Of a stretch of DNA of 64,000 bases, positions 1 through 8,017 are shown piece by piece; position 1 is the stretch's first letter; each line of letters starts with the position of its first letter. Under the pieces are notes generated by a model. The model did no database searches, was not told where the DNA came from, and worked only from the letters and a program-made list of their open reading frames with translations. Both the position numbers and the translations under genes were made by a program. Source of the stretch: CAYMCO01 sp964388955 (lineage in GTDB: Bacteria > Chloroflexota > Anaerolineae > Anaerolineales > E44-bin32); NCBI GenBank assembly GCA_964388955.1, contig CAYMCO010000017.1, positions 44,567-108,566 on the forward strand, written 5' to 3'.

Positions 1-622
1 GCCCATACCTCGGCTCGGCCGAAGGGGGAACAACCTCATCGCCGGTGGAAAGAATCGCCACCCGAGGCCGCGGGGATACCTGGATTTCCGTGATGCCCAG
101 GGCCATCAAACCCCCGATCTCCTGCGCCCGCAGACGGCGGCCCATGGGAACGACGACCTCCCCGGGCTTGACGTCCTCGCCGGTCTCCAGCACGTTCTCG
201 GCGACGGAAACCGCCTTGAGCACTTCGATCTCGTCCTCTCTTGCCCGCTGCGTATCTTCGATCATCACGACCGCGTCGGCGCCCTCCGGGATCATCCCCC
301 CGGTATGCACGACGATCGCCTGCCCCTGGCCAATCCGAGCGCGCGCCGGCATCCCCATTTCGACCTCACCGACGACCTGCAGGTAGGCAGGCAGTGCCCC
401 GCTCGCGCCGTATGTGTCTCGTGCACGGACGGCATAGCCGTCCACAGTGGACCGGGGGAATGGGGGAAGCGGTTCGCGCGCTTCGATCGGTGTCGCCAGC
501 ACCCGGCCCAACGCCTCTCGGGTGGCCACGGTTTCGGCCTCTTCCTTCCGGGCCGCACGGATGGCGGGCAGGAACCTCTCCAGAGCCTTCTCGGGGGGCA
601 GCAGGTCCAGGAACTCGGGCAT
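1..622 (-). CDS. moeA: Molybdopterin molybdotransferase MoeA, N-terminal part, cut by window edge
   Basis: MoeA inserts molybdate into adenylylated molybdopterin in the last cytoplasmic step of molybdenum cofactor synthesis. About 207 residues are visible, roughly half of a normal MoeA; the rest lies beyond base 1. Seen in the translation: an N-terminal helix, the segment STVDGYAVRA, the conserved HTGGMIPEGADAVV loop, the GEDVKPGE region, and STGDEV at the start of the MPT-binding domain. The ATG at 622 lies 3 bases after the UbiA stop, so it is the last gene of a cupin-ubiA-moeA operon. Identification is confident; whether the C-terminal part is intact cannot be seen. Confidence 0.9.
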   Translation of the reverse strand, partial: MPEFLDLLPPEKALERFLPAIRAARKEEAETVATREALGRVLATPIEAREPLPPFPRSTVDGYAVRARDTYGASGALPAYLQVVGEVEMGMPARARIGQGQAIVVHTGGMIPEGADAVVMIEDTQRAREDEIEVLKAVSVAENVLETGEDVKPGEVVVPMGRRLRAQEIGGLMALGITEIQVSPRPRVAILSTGDEVVPPSAEPRYG

Positions 623-625
623 CTC

Positions 626-1543
626 CTAACTCCGCAGGAAACCCATCAGCTCGAGATAGACCATCAATCCAAAAAGCAGCGCCGCGCCCGCGGTCAATAT
701 TCGCCATCGCGGGGGAAATCCCTCCCGGATACGGGAGATCTGCCAGATTTGGGCCACGGCGAGAGGGAGGGCGATGAGGGCGCCCAGCGCGACCCGCCGT
801 GGCAGGCCGAAGAAGAAAGCCAACAGCACGCTGCCGAAGCCGACTACCAGTGCGGCGTCGTGCATGAGGAATGCGGTTCGCCATCCCAGCCGGACCATGA
901 GAGTGCGCTTTTCAAACTTCACGTCGGCTGCGTAATCGGGCATTTGAAACACGACCAGCATGGCGAAATGGATCGCCATCAGCGGAGCGGTGCTCATGAG
1001 CAGCAAGCGGTGCATCTCCCCGGTTTGGATGGCAAATGCGAATGATGGGACCAGTCCCGCCACGATCACCGATGCGACGATCTCTCCGATCCCAGAGGCG
1101 ACCAACCGGGCAGGCGGAAGGCTGTATAGCACAGAACCTGCGAAGGCCACGACCAGAATCACCCACGCCAGAAGCGGCAGCCGGCCGGAGAACAACAGGA
1201 CAGAGGCGAGCGTGGCGGCGAGGGTGGCGCAGACCATAGCCGCATACATCGCGATGCGCCGGGCCAGGCTCCCGGGGACGAGGACGCCGCTGCCCCCGGT
1301 GAAGAAGGTGCGATTCTCATTGGCGTTGTCGACCGGCGCGTCAAAGTACTCATTCAGATACTGGGCGGTGAGCTGCACAAGCGTCACCAGGGCCTGGCCG
1401 CTGAGGTATCGACCAACATCGAGCGGCTTCCCCAGATAATGGGCGATAGCGGCCCCGAGGCCGTATAGTAGGAATGCCGCCAATAGGAACACCGGACGGG
1501 TGAGGCGGATAAAGGTGACCAGCACGGACTTGTCACCGTTCAC
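626..1543 (-). CDS. UbiA-family prenyltransferase
   Basis: Integral membrane protein of 305 residues with about eight or nine hydrophobic segments. The first Asp-rich region appears as QLTAQYLNEYFDAPVDNANE (about residues 58-77), matching the UbiA/MenA-type NxxxDxxxD metal-diphosphate site; the later MPDYAADVKFEKRTL segment fits the second Asp motif. Such enzymes attach a prenyl chain to an aromatic or other acceptor in quinone, heme or lipid synthesis. Its acceptor cannot be told from sequence; no other quinone gene is nearby. The GTG start overlaps the upstream cupin stop (GTGA), and moeA follows after 3 bases, so the three genes are probably co-transcribed. Confidence 0.85.
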   Translation of the reverse strand: MNGDKSVLVTFIRLTRPVFLLAAFLLYGLGAAIAHYLGKPLDVGRYLSGQALVTLVQLTAQYLNEYFDAPVDNANENRTFFTGGSGVLVPGSLARRIAMYAAMVCATLAATLASVLLFSGRLPLLAWVILVVAFAGSVLYSLPPARLVASGIGEIVASVIVAGLVPSFAFAIQTGEMHRLLLMSTAPLMAIHFAMLVVFQMPDYAADVKFEKRTLMVRLGWRTAFLMHDAALVVGFGSVLLAFFFGLPRRVALGALIALPLAVAQIWQISRIREGFPPRWRILTAGAALLFGLMVYLELMGFLRS

Positions 1544-1968
1544 GCCAGATCGTCCCAGGTGAGGATCCGGTCGCCGGGGTGGGTCCCGTCCTCATGTGTG
1601 CTGATGCGGATCAGGATGGCGGGCGGTTCGACCGCCCGGACGCCGAAGGCGACACCAAATGGCACGAACGCCAGGGTTGGTTCGTGGAGCCGCAGCCGGT
1701 AGGTTTCTCCTTGGGTAGGGGAGATCTCCCTCAGGTCCTTGAAGATCAACTCGGCGCTGCCCCCAATCAACGCCCACCAGTCATCGGCGACTTCGCGCAT
1801 GCGGCAGAGGGGAGGCGCGCCAGCCTTGATTTGCAGCACCTCGATCTGGCCGAACCGCCGCAGCAGGTGGTCGTCATCGCGCAGCGGGACCCAGGAGGTC
1901 AATCCCCGATCCGATTCGGGGGGGATGGGTTTGAAATAAAGGTCGTGAATGGGGATTACCGAAGACAT
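1540..1968 (-). CDS. Cupin-fold (WxcM/FdtA-like) protein
   Basis: The frame is open further upstream, but the ATG at 1968 (MSSVIPIHDLYF) gives a compact protein of 142 residues. It resembles the WxcM-like cupins that act as sugar 3,4-ketoisomerases or are encoded with lipid/sugar genes: there are alternating beta strands, the segment DDWWALIGGSAELIFKDLRE typical of a cupin core, and LAFVPFGVAFGVRAVEPPAIL as the second half. The usual cupin metal histidines are not evident, so catalysis is uncertain. Its stop overlaps the start of the UbiA gene, suggesting translational coupling and a shared role with the prenyltransferase. Confidence 0.6.
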   Translation of the reverse strand: MSSVIPIHDLYFKPIPPESDRGLTSWVPLRDDDHLLRRFGQIEVLQIKAGAPPLCRMREVADDWWALIGGSAELIFKDLREISPTQGETYRLRLHEPTLAFVPFGVAFGVRAVEPPAILIRISTHEDGTHPGDRILTWDDLA

Positions 1969-2485
1969 GCCTGATCCGTTCGACTGGCGGGCGCCCGGCG
2001 GCTGCGTGCAACCCATGCTACGCAAGTATATCCCGGGAGATGGAGATATGCACGAGGGCTCCGGCAGGGCGAACCCTGCTCCACGAGAACGTTGATCGCA
2101 TCAGCCGGCCGGCCGGGCAATCGAGATGGTCGCGGTCTGCCTGATCAATTTTGGGGCGGCAGCCCTGGCTGCACCGGAGTGTGCCGATATCGAGCCGCAG
2201 GGATCTAGCGCGGAGCCACGGATTTGGAGACATCTCGAATGGTCCGCCAGCCGTCGCTGTATCTTATGTATGCACCGATGAGGCTCTAGAGGCCCCACAA
2301 CCCGAGCTGGGATCGGTCCTGTTCAGCGGAGTGGACGAGATCCTGCCGGCGCCGGTCCGCACATCGAGACGGCAGGGCCGGATTGATCGGCGCTCACGCC
2401 CGCACATACCGTGGAGACGTTGCATGCAGCGCCTCGGCATGCCCCGGAATAGAGACGGGATTTCCTCGTCGCATCCAGCGAGCGC
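1969..2485. other. Intergenic region, no gene seen
   Basis: This 517-base stretch separates two minus-strand operons. Overlapping frames on both strands give arginine-, serine- and cysteine-rich translations without family resemblance. It holds a degenerate copy of the dispersed G-rich motif at about 2143-2162. No clear promoter or hairpin was found. Confidence 0.5.
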
Positions 2486-3025
2486 CTATCGAGCATCGCT
2501 CCCCGGCGATTGGATGTCCAGGTGGGGAACAGGGGTCCCAGATCGGATGGCGCGCCGGAGATCACGCAGGTGGATCATGTTGTGCCGATAGATCAGTTTC
2601 AATATGTCTCGGATCGAGGCCTGCCCAAACCAGGGGTGGCGGCCCCGCAGATCCAGATCCTCGCACTTCATGAGCCGGGAGAGCGCGACGGTCTGTTCAC
2701 GGGCGCGGGAGAAATCCTCCATCAGCAGGCTCAGCTCTCCATCATCGTATCCGGACACCTCGGTCTCGTTGAATTCGTCGATGTCGAAATCCATTGGCGC
2801 GCCGTCGCCGCCGGCCAAGATGTCTTGCAGCAGTATGGAAAAGGCCCGCTCCGCCGAGACGAAGTGCGCCAGCACATGGCGGGTGCGCCACTCAGACCCG
2901 GTGGTGTAAATCTGCTGATCCCACTCCTGATCCGTGAGGGAGTCGAAATAGGCGAGCACCCGCCTTCCCTCCGACACCAGACGGAGCTCAATTCTCTCCA
3001 ATTCTTCCCTCATCACACGCCCCAT
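2486..3025 (-). CDS. DinB/YfiT-fold putative metal-dependent protein
   Basis: A 179-residue predicted four-helix-bundle protein of the DinB superfamily, a large group that includes thiol S-transferases and damage-inducible proteins of unknown reaction. The expected metal-binding histidines are present: one after helix 1 in WRTRHVLAHFVSAERAF (about residues 46-62) and a pair near the end in IYRHNMIHLRDLRRA. A start at the internal ATG (3013) is equally possible. The gene begins one base after the stop of the upstream SDR gene, so it is the last member of the proline dehydrogenase-SDR-DinB operon. The substrate is unknown. Confidence 0.8.
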   Translation of the reverse strand: MGRVMREELERIELRLVSEGRRVLAYFDSLTDQEWDQQIYTTGSEWRTRHVLAHFVSAERAFSILLQDILAGGDGAPMDFDIDEFNETEVSGYDDGELSLLMEDFSRAREQTVALSRLMKCEDLDLRGRHPWFGQASIRDILKLIYRHNMIHLRDLRRAIRSGTPVPHLDIQSPGSDAR

Positions 3026-3026
3026 C

Positions 3027-3755
3027 CTAGATCAAGTGGCGACCGCCGTCGATGAGCAGTGTCTCTCCGGTGATGAACTCGTTCTGGCACAAGAACACCA
3101 CCGCCCGCGCCACATCTTCCGGCCCCCCCGGTCTCTTGAGCGGCAGGGCGCCGTATAACGTCTCCCAGCGATCCGGGCCGGTATCCGGTGAGCGCAGGAT
3201 GAGCCCCGGCGCGATGGCGTTGACTCTAATCCCCGGAGCCAACGCTCGTGCGGCCAACCGGGTGAGCATCTCCAATCCGGCCTTGCTGATGGAGTAGATC
3301 GGGAATCGAGTCCACGCCATCTCGGTGGCCACATCCGTGATGTTGATGATAACTCCCGATCTGCCCTGCATGCGCTGGGCTGCCGCTTGGATGCAGAGGA
3401 AGGGCCCTCTCAAGTTCAGGTCCATCGTCCGCTCCCAATCGGCGAGAGTAGCGGTCCGCAGGTCATCGGAAGTCATGTGGGCGGCGGAATTCACCAGGAT
3501 ATCCAGCCCTCCGAATTCCTCATCGACACTCTGGAATAGAGTCTTCACATCCCGCGCGTGGCGTAGATCCGCCCTCGCGGCGATCGCCCGAACCCCGCCC
3601 GACTCCGCCATGCGCACCAGGTCCAGCGCATCCTCACGAGATTGATGGTAGTGGACCACCAGATGGCAGCCGTGGTCCATCAGGGCGGCCGAGATCACTC
3701 GGCCGATCCTGCTCGCCCCCCCTGTGACCAGCGCCACCTTTCCATCAAGCTCCAT
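3027..3755 (-). CDS. Short-chain dehydrogenase/reductase, pteridine-reductase-like
   Basis: A 242-residue Rossmann-fold oxidoreductase. The dinucleotide-binding motif is TGGASRIG (residues 11-18), with Arg where most SDRs have Gly, as in pteridine reductases; NSAAHM forms the NAG-type strand; the catalytic Tyr and Lys lie in YSISK. The usual catalytic Ser is replaced by Asp (IINITDVATEM), another pteridine reductase (PTR1-like) trait. The C-terminus GETLLIDGGRHLI is typical of the family. NADPH use is inferred from the basic residue after the glycine motif. The ATG at 3755 was chosen because the fold starts there; upstream residues are low complexity. It lies between proline dehydrogenase and DinB genes. 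Confidence 0.85.
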   Translation of the reverse strand: MELDGKVALVTGGASRIGRVISAALMDHGCHLVVHYHQSREDALDLVRMAESGGVRAIAARADLRHARDVKTLFQSVDEEFGGLDILVNSAAHMTSDDLRTATLADWERTMDLNLRGPFLCIQAAAQRMQGRSGVIINITDVATEMAWTRFPIYSISKAGLEMLTRLAARALAPGIRVNAIAPGLILRSPDTGPDRWETLYGALPLKRPGGPEDVARAVVFLCQNEFITGETLLIDGGRHLI

Positions 3756-3814
3756 ACACGCCTCTTCAACTGGGCCGGGCGGAACTCCCTCTTTGCCGCC
3801 CATGCGGACAACTG

Positions 3815-4810
3815 TCATCCCCGCAGCAGGTTCGAGAGGAAGAACCACAAATTGGCGGGCCTTTCTGCCAATCTACGCACGAAATATGGATACCACTCGG
3901 TGCCGTAAGGGACGTACACGCGCACCGGATAGCCCCGCTCCGCCAAGTCCTGCTGCAGGTCCGAGCGGATGCCGTAAAGCATCTGGAACTCGAGCGCCTG
4001 TTTCTTCAGCCCGATGGATCGCGCGTAATCCACGGCGAATTGAATACGGGCCTCGTCGTGGGTGGCGATGGCAGTCACCGGCGGCGTCTTGCCGTCGGGC
4101 GTGCCGGGCTCGGCGCCCATCGCCTTCGCCTGATCCATTATCAAACGGGCGAGGCGATCGAAATTGGCATCCACATCTCGTTTTCTGGGATAAGCCACTT
4201 CGGGCGGTTCGTCGTAGGCACCTTTGACAAGTCGTATGTGCGCCCCGCGCTCCAACGCCTTGGTGGTGTCCCGTTCGCTCCGGTACAAGTAGGATTGGAT
4301 CACCAGGCCCAGGTTGGTGAACCCTTCGTCGCGCAGTTGGTGGACCACGCTGAGCGTCTTGTCGACGACCGGGGAATCCTCCATATCAATGCGCACAAAG
4401 CAGTGGCAACGTTTCGCACGCCGGGCAATCAGGCGTAAATTAGAGAGGCAGATCTCCTCGCTGAGGCCGAGCCCCAATTGCGTAAGCTTCAGGGATGTGT
4501 TTCCGAGTACCCCCGCTCCGTCCAGTTCACCGATCAGGTCCAGGTAGTCCTGGGTGGCCCCCTCGGCCATCTGGTGATCCGCGACGTTCTCACCCAGATG
4601 GTCGAGAGTTACGAATAACCCATCCCGGTTGAGACGGCGGATAGCGGCCAGCGCCTCCTCCAGGGAATCGCCGGCGATGAAACGTGCTGCGGCGCGGCGG
4701 GCAAAACGCCAACCCATCACGACGCGGCGGGCCCAGACGGCTTGAGAGAGGTAGAGGAGAAAAGCGCGCAGCAATGCGAGTCTCCTTTCACGGTCTTCAC
4801 CGGGGCGCAT
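3815..4810 (-). CDS. Monofunctional proline dehydrogenase (FAD)
   Basis: A 331-residue PutA/PRODH-domain protein, the length usual for the single-function enzymes of Gram-positives, Deinococcus and Chloroflexota. It oxidises L-proline to pyrroline-5-carboxylate, passing electrons to FAD and quinone at the membrane. Seen: the barrel segments TSLKLTQLGLGL, FVRIDMEDS, VIQSYLYRSERD, the flavin-site RLVKGAYDEP, IATHDE, FQMLYGIR and the C-terminal signature RVYVPYGTEWYPYFVRRLAERPAN, which holds the two substrate-carboxylate arginines. No P5C dehydrogenase is adjacent. The ATG at 4810 was chosen; the frame is open further upstream but that part overlaps the assembly-gap repeat and has no family likeness. 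Confidence 0.93.
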   Translation of the reverse strand: MRPGEDRERRLALLRAFLLYLSQAVWARRVVMGWRFARRAAARFIAGDSLEEALAAIRRLNRDGLFVTLDHLGENVADHQMAEGATQDYLDLIGELDGAGVLGNTSLKLTQLGLGLSEEICLSNLRLIARRAKRCHCFVRIDMEDSPVVDKTLSVVHQLRDEGFTNLGLVIQSYLYRSERDTTKALERGAHIRLVKGAYDEPPEVAYPRKRDVDANFDRLARLIMDQAKAMGAEPGTPDGKTPPVTAIATHDEARIQFAVDYARSIGLKKQALEFQMLYGIRSDLQQDLAERGYPVRVYVPYGTEWYPYFVRRLAERPANLWFFLSNLLRG

Positions 4811-4978
4811 GACGGCCGCACGCAGGCCCGCCGGCGTCGCCCCTTGGCCGTCCACGGCAGATCCCCGGCCATTGTAGCAGTGATTGGTTCTCGCGACGAG
4901 CGTAGAGCCGGGGTGGGGTGCGCCTATGTTTTGGGGGGCAGCTATGTCCGAAAACGGACCCGTCACTCGGGCGCCCTC

Positions 4979-5033
4979 CACTCAGCTCCTGGACTGCCCA
5001 TCGCGGTGATCCGCGCCGCGGAAGATCGACTCC
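4979..5033 (+). repeat. 55-bp direct repeat, left of gap 1
   Basis: These 55 bases are identical to 5134-5188 and end exactly at the first N of the gap. The exact length and position are what a de Bruijn-graph assembler with k=55 leaves at overlapping contig ends, so this is probably one sequence represented twice. Confidence 0.9.
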
Positions 5034-5133
5034 NNNNNNNNNNNNNNNNNNNNNNNNNNNNNNNNNNNNNNNNNNNNNNNNNNNNNNNNNNNNNNNNNNN
5101 NNNNNNNNNNNNNNNNNNNNNNNNNNNNNNNNN
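5034..5133. other. Assembly gap of 100 N
   Basis: There are exactly 100 unknown bases, the conventional placeholder for a gap of unknown length. Open frames running through it are meaningless. Confidence 0.99.
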
Positions 5134-5188
5134 CACTCAGCTCCTGGACTGCCCATCGCGGTGATCCGCGCCGCGGAAGATCGACTCC
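5134..5188 (+). repeat. 55-bp direct repeat, right of gap 1
   Basis: Identical to 4979-5033; it starts at the first base after the N run. Probably the other copy of an assembly overlap, not a biological duplication. Confidence 0.9.
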
Positions 5189-5446
5189 TCCTTTGGAGAT
5201 CCTTTCCACCCCCCCACCCCCATCCCCTCCCCCTGAGGACCTCTCCCCCCCGGCTTCCGGAAGACCTGGCAAAACGGCCCAGCATGTTGGGGGAGGGGGC
5301 AAGAGCGTGGGGGTCTATCGGCTCTTCGCTCTGAACCGGAGGGCCTCTGTGAGCAGCAGCTGCATCAGACGAGGGAGGCGAGGGTATTGCCCCTAAGTTG
5401 GAACACACCCGCCGGGGCGAGGATTCTGGTAGAATCCTCGGCTGTG

Positions 5447-6349
5447 ATGCGCCCCTCAGACCGGGATACCCAACCCATTCGACCCGCATACCAGGAGCCT
5501 GAACAGCGACGGCGGGGCTGCCGCCCCCTGGCGAGCTGTCTGACGTTTGCCCTGCTGGCAACGCTGACCTGTTTGGTGCTTTCCTCCGCCGTGCTGATGC
5601 TCACCCCTCAGCCGATTCACATTCTGCTATTGGGCGTGGATCGAGCCCCCAGGCGAAGCTTCGTAGGGCGAACGGATACGATCATGCTGATGCGGGCCGA
5701 TTCGCGGGAGCCCTATGTGGGGCTGCTGTCCATCCCCAGGGATCTTTGGGTGGAAATCCCGGGGGAAGGGCAGGGCAGAATAAACGCCGCGCACTACATT
5801 GCGGAGATCAACCAGCCCGGTACCGGGGGTGCCGCGGCGAAATTGGTTGTCTCCCAGGCCTTCGGCGTCCCCGTTCACTATTATGTGCGGGTGCGTTTCC
5901 AGGGCCTGCGGGGCTTTGTGAACGCCTTGGGAGGGGTGACCCTGAATCTGCCACAGGAGACGGGAGGGCTGCCGGCAGGGGAGCATCATCTGGATGGCAA
6001 GGCGGCGCTGGATTTCGTTCGCTACCGCGCCACAGACGATGACTTCCAGCGCATGGCCCGCGGCCAGCTCTTCGTTCGGGCCCTACTGCGGGAGATGCTG
6101 AAACCAAAGACCTGGCCGAACCTGCCCGCGGCTGCCATGAAAGCCATGCATGTGATCGACACTGATGTTCCACTGGTGCAGTGGCCCTCGGTCCTCTTGG
6201 CACTGCTGCGCGTGGGTCCGGGGGGGATTGACGCCCGCACGATCGGCTACGACATGGTCCGGCCTTTCACGACGTCTGGGGGCGCGGCGGTATTGGCACC
6301 GATCTGGGAGCGTATCTTCCCGGTCGTGCAGGAGATGTTCTTCCGCTAG
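5447..6349 (+). CDS. LytR-CpsA-Psr (LCP) family protein
   Basis: A 300-residue protein with a short Arg-rich cytoplasmic tail, one N-terminal membrane segment (about residues 30-52) and an extracellular LCP domain. LCP enzymes transfer lipid-linked glycopolymers onto peptidoglycan. Diagnostic segments are HILLLGVDR, RTDTIMLM, LLSIPRDLWVEIPG, RINAAHY, the arginine-bearing FVNALGGVTLNLP, and ALDFVRYRATDDDFQRMARGQ. The arginines that hold the polyprenyl phosphate are all present. The ATG at 5447 is preferred over in-frame upstream codons because these lie close to the gap and look non-coding. The polymer handled is unknown; the 36-50 kb surface-type cluster could supply it, but that is speculation. 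Confidence 0.92.
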   Translation: MRPSDRDTQPIRPAYQEPEQRRRGCRPLASCLTFALLATLTCLVLSSAVLMLTPQPIHILLLGVDRAPRRSFVGRTDTIMLMRADSREPYVGLLSIPRDLWVEIPGEGQGRINAAHYIAEINQPGTGGAAAKLVVSQAFGVPVHYYVRVRFQGLRGFVNALGGVTLNLPQETGGLPAGEHHLDGKAALDFVRYRATDDDFQRMARGQLFVRALLREMLKPKTWPNLPAAAMKAMHVIDTDVPLVQWPSVLLALLRVGPGGIDARTIGYDMVRPFTTSGGAAVLAPIWERIFPVVQEMFFR

Positions 6350-6402
6350 CAGGTCACCATGCCAACTCCCTCCGGTGCTGGGCCGATCCCTGGATCGCGC
6401 AC

Positions 6403-6431
6403 TTGGAACCAGCGAACCCTGCTGGTATAAT
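6403..6431 (+). promoter_or_regulatory. Sigma-70-type promoter of tRNA-Lys
   Basis: A TTGGAA -35 box (6403-6408) and a perfect TATAAT -10 box (6426-6431) are separated by 17 bases, and the tRNA starts 11 bases after the -10 box. Spacing and boxes are near consensus. Confidence 0.8.
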
Positions 6432-6441
6432 CGGCTCGGTC

Positions 6442-6514
<73 letters not shown>

Positions 6515-6571
6515 CTTGAGGAGGAGGGGTATTCCTGGAGAGAATTCCCCGCGAAGAAGCACTGTTAGAGG

Positions 6572-7426
6572 GTGTCCCAACGGGGGGCGCCCACGGACAA
6601 TGTGCAGCTGATTCGGCTGGCCTTCGATGATTTCCTTCTCGACCGCAGGGCCAGACACTGCACCGCGAAAACGCTGGAGTTGTACCGCTATACGATCAGC
6701 GGATTCCTCGACTTCCTTCAAGAGACCGACCAACCCCCATCCAATCGTGCAGTTCGGGCCTTTCTTGCTTCCGTAGCAGAAAGGGGGGTCAAGGACACGA
6801 CCCTAGAGGCCCACGCCCGCGGGATTCGTGCGTTCCAGAACTTCGCCCATCAAGAGGACTGGATCGATAGCGAGATCAAGGTCTCCATGCCTCGGGTTGC
6901 GCAGAAGGATCTCCCCTCCCTCAACCCCACCCAAGTCAACAAGGCCCTCGATTCCTGCCTCTCCATCCGGGACAGGGCGATCATCCTGCTGATGGCGGAT
7001 ACCGGCCTGCGGCGATCATAGGCGGCGAACCTCAGGTGGGATGACATCGATATCAAGACCGGACTGATCAGGGTTCGAAGCGGCAAGGGCCGCAAAGATC
7101 GAAGCGTAGTCGCTGGAATAAAGACGCGCCGGGCGCTGCTGAAGCTCATGCGAGAGTCCGAAGGGGAGGCCGTGTTCGGGCTTACGTCTTCTGGCCTCCG
7201 TCAAGCTTTGCGTAGGATTGGCGAGCGGGCCGGCTTTCACATTACCTGTCTCATCCTTCGGCGGGAATTCGCAACACTGGCGCTGCGGGCCGGGATGAAC
7301 CCCCTGCACCTTCAAGCCCTCATGGGGCACACCACGCTGGAAATGACCCGGCGCTACATTCAACTCGCCAGGATCGATCTGCTGGAGGCGCACAACGAAC
7401 ACGGGCCGGTTGATCGGCTTTTGTGA
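6572..7426 (+). pseudogene. Tyrosine recombinase (XerC/D-type integrase), amber-interrupted
   Basis: One reading frame of 284 codons is interrupted by a TAG at 7019-7021. The first half has the SAM-like core-binding domain (LELYRYTISGFLDFLQE) and ends in TGLRRS, the Arg I motif; immediately after the TAG the frame continues with AANLRWDDID, where relatives have Glu, so a single GAG-to-TAG change explains the stop. The second half keeps the catalytic Lys region (RSGKGRKDR), LMGHTTLEMTRRY with His and the Tyr nucleophile, but the HxxR His is Leu (ILRREFATLALRAGM). Two lesions argue for a dead gene. It starts with GTG 58 bases behind tRNA-Lys, suggesting the integrase of a decayed island. Confidence 0.85.
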
Positions 7427-7453
7427 TTAGTACAAACGGAGTGTCGACAGGCA

Positions 7454-7468
7454 TCCCACAATGTGGGA
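7454..7468. promoter_or_regulatory. Perfect palindrome, candidate operator
   Basis: TCCCACAATGTGGGA is a perfect 7-1-7 inverted repeat located 40 bases before the ATG of the small gene at 7508. Its size fits a dimeric regulator site. No regulator is identified. Confidence 0.4.
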
Positions 7469-7507
7469 AAATCTGAACAGTGAGAAAACTGAACACAGGC
7501 GGTGCTT

Positions 7508-7732
7508 ATGATCGAGAAGGAACTCATCGTTGAACACGAGGGGGAGAAGCAGCTTGCCCGACTGCCGGGGGTTCGGCCCGAATCGAAGCTGACACCGAAA
7601 CTGGCTGAACAAGCCGCGCTGATGGTCCTTGGGCATCGGGATCATGTGAATGTGATTGATCCGGAGACCGGCGAAGGCTACAGACTATACCCCCGGTCGC
7701 ATCGAACGATCAGCCAGAAAGGTGAACACTAG
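7508..7732 (+). CDS. Small hypothetical protein (74 aa)
   Basis: I do not recognise this protein. It is soluble and charged, starting MIEKELIVEHEGEKQLARL, with a middle helix (LAEQAALMVLG) and a C-terminal stretch VNVIDPETGEGYRLYPRSHRTI that looks like a compact beta element. An in-frame GTG at 7502 is an alternative start, but ATG at 7508 is likelier. It follows the decayed integrase and a palindromic candidate operator, so it may belong to the same island. A strong stem-loop lies 25 bases after its stop. Confidence 0.5.
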   Translation: MIEKELIVEHEGEKQLARLPGVRPESKLTPKLAEQAALMVLGHRDHVNVIDPETGEGYRLYPRSHRTISQKGEH

Positions 7733-7756
7733 CGAACATGCACGGTGACACGAGAA

Positions 7757-7779
7757 GGGGACCGCTAGCAGCGGTCCCC
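7757..7779 (+). terminator. GC-rich stem-loop
   Basis: GGGGACCGCT and AGCGGTCCCC form a perfect 10-bp stem with an AGC loop. No T-tract follows, so it may be a weak terminator or an RNA-stability element for the gene ending at 7732. Confidence 0.45.
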
Positions 7780-7855
7780 ACCAACTGAAGTCCGAGGGAA
7801 CATCAAGTTGGCAACCTGATTGTAGCATACAGGGGGCCAGGAAAGGAAATCTGTA

Positions 7856-8017
7856 ATGCAAATCCTAATTGGGATTCTTGTCGTGTTAGGAATTCTGTTC
7901 ATCCTCGATCGTTCAAAGATCAGAATACGCCGGGTCATTCTGATTCCACTCGCTATCGGGGCGCTTGTTTTCGCATGCGTCTGGATCTTCATTCTGACGA
8001 GTGGAGGTGGGGGATGA
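7856..8017 (+). CDS. Small membrane protein (53 aa)
   Basis: This 53-codon gene begins with ATG behind GGAAAGG and encodes two hydrophobic segments, about residues 2-15 (ILIGILVVLGILFIL) and 24-44 (ILIPLAIGALVFACVWIFIL), linked by a basic turn (DRSKIRIRR). Its stop TGA overlaps the next start in ATGA (8014-8017), so the two are translationally coupled. No function is known; the topology and coupling suggest a partner for the following membrane protein. Confidence 0.6.
   Translation: MQILIGILVVLGILFILDRSKIRIRRVILIPLAIGALVFACVWIFILTSGGGG

Larger units (their letters stand above)
4811..5446. other. Intergenic region with an assembly gap and a C-rich tract
   Basis: The spacer between the divergent proline dehydrogenase and LCP genes contains a 100-N gap with its flanking 55-bp repeats, a motif resembling the dispersed G-rich element at about 4926-4942, and a strongly C-rich tract at about 5205-5250. 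No gene is supported. Confidence 0.6.

Noticed and set aside
4797..5561. Long open frames running through gap 1 with X residues
   Set aside because: They read through Ns and flanking overlap repeats; the translation is low complexity and has no family match.
7019..7021. Amber recoding (for example pyrrolysine) to explain the TAG codons
   Set aside because: Many normal genes here end in TAG, the integrase also lacks its catalytic His, and no tRNA or other sign of recoding is present.
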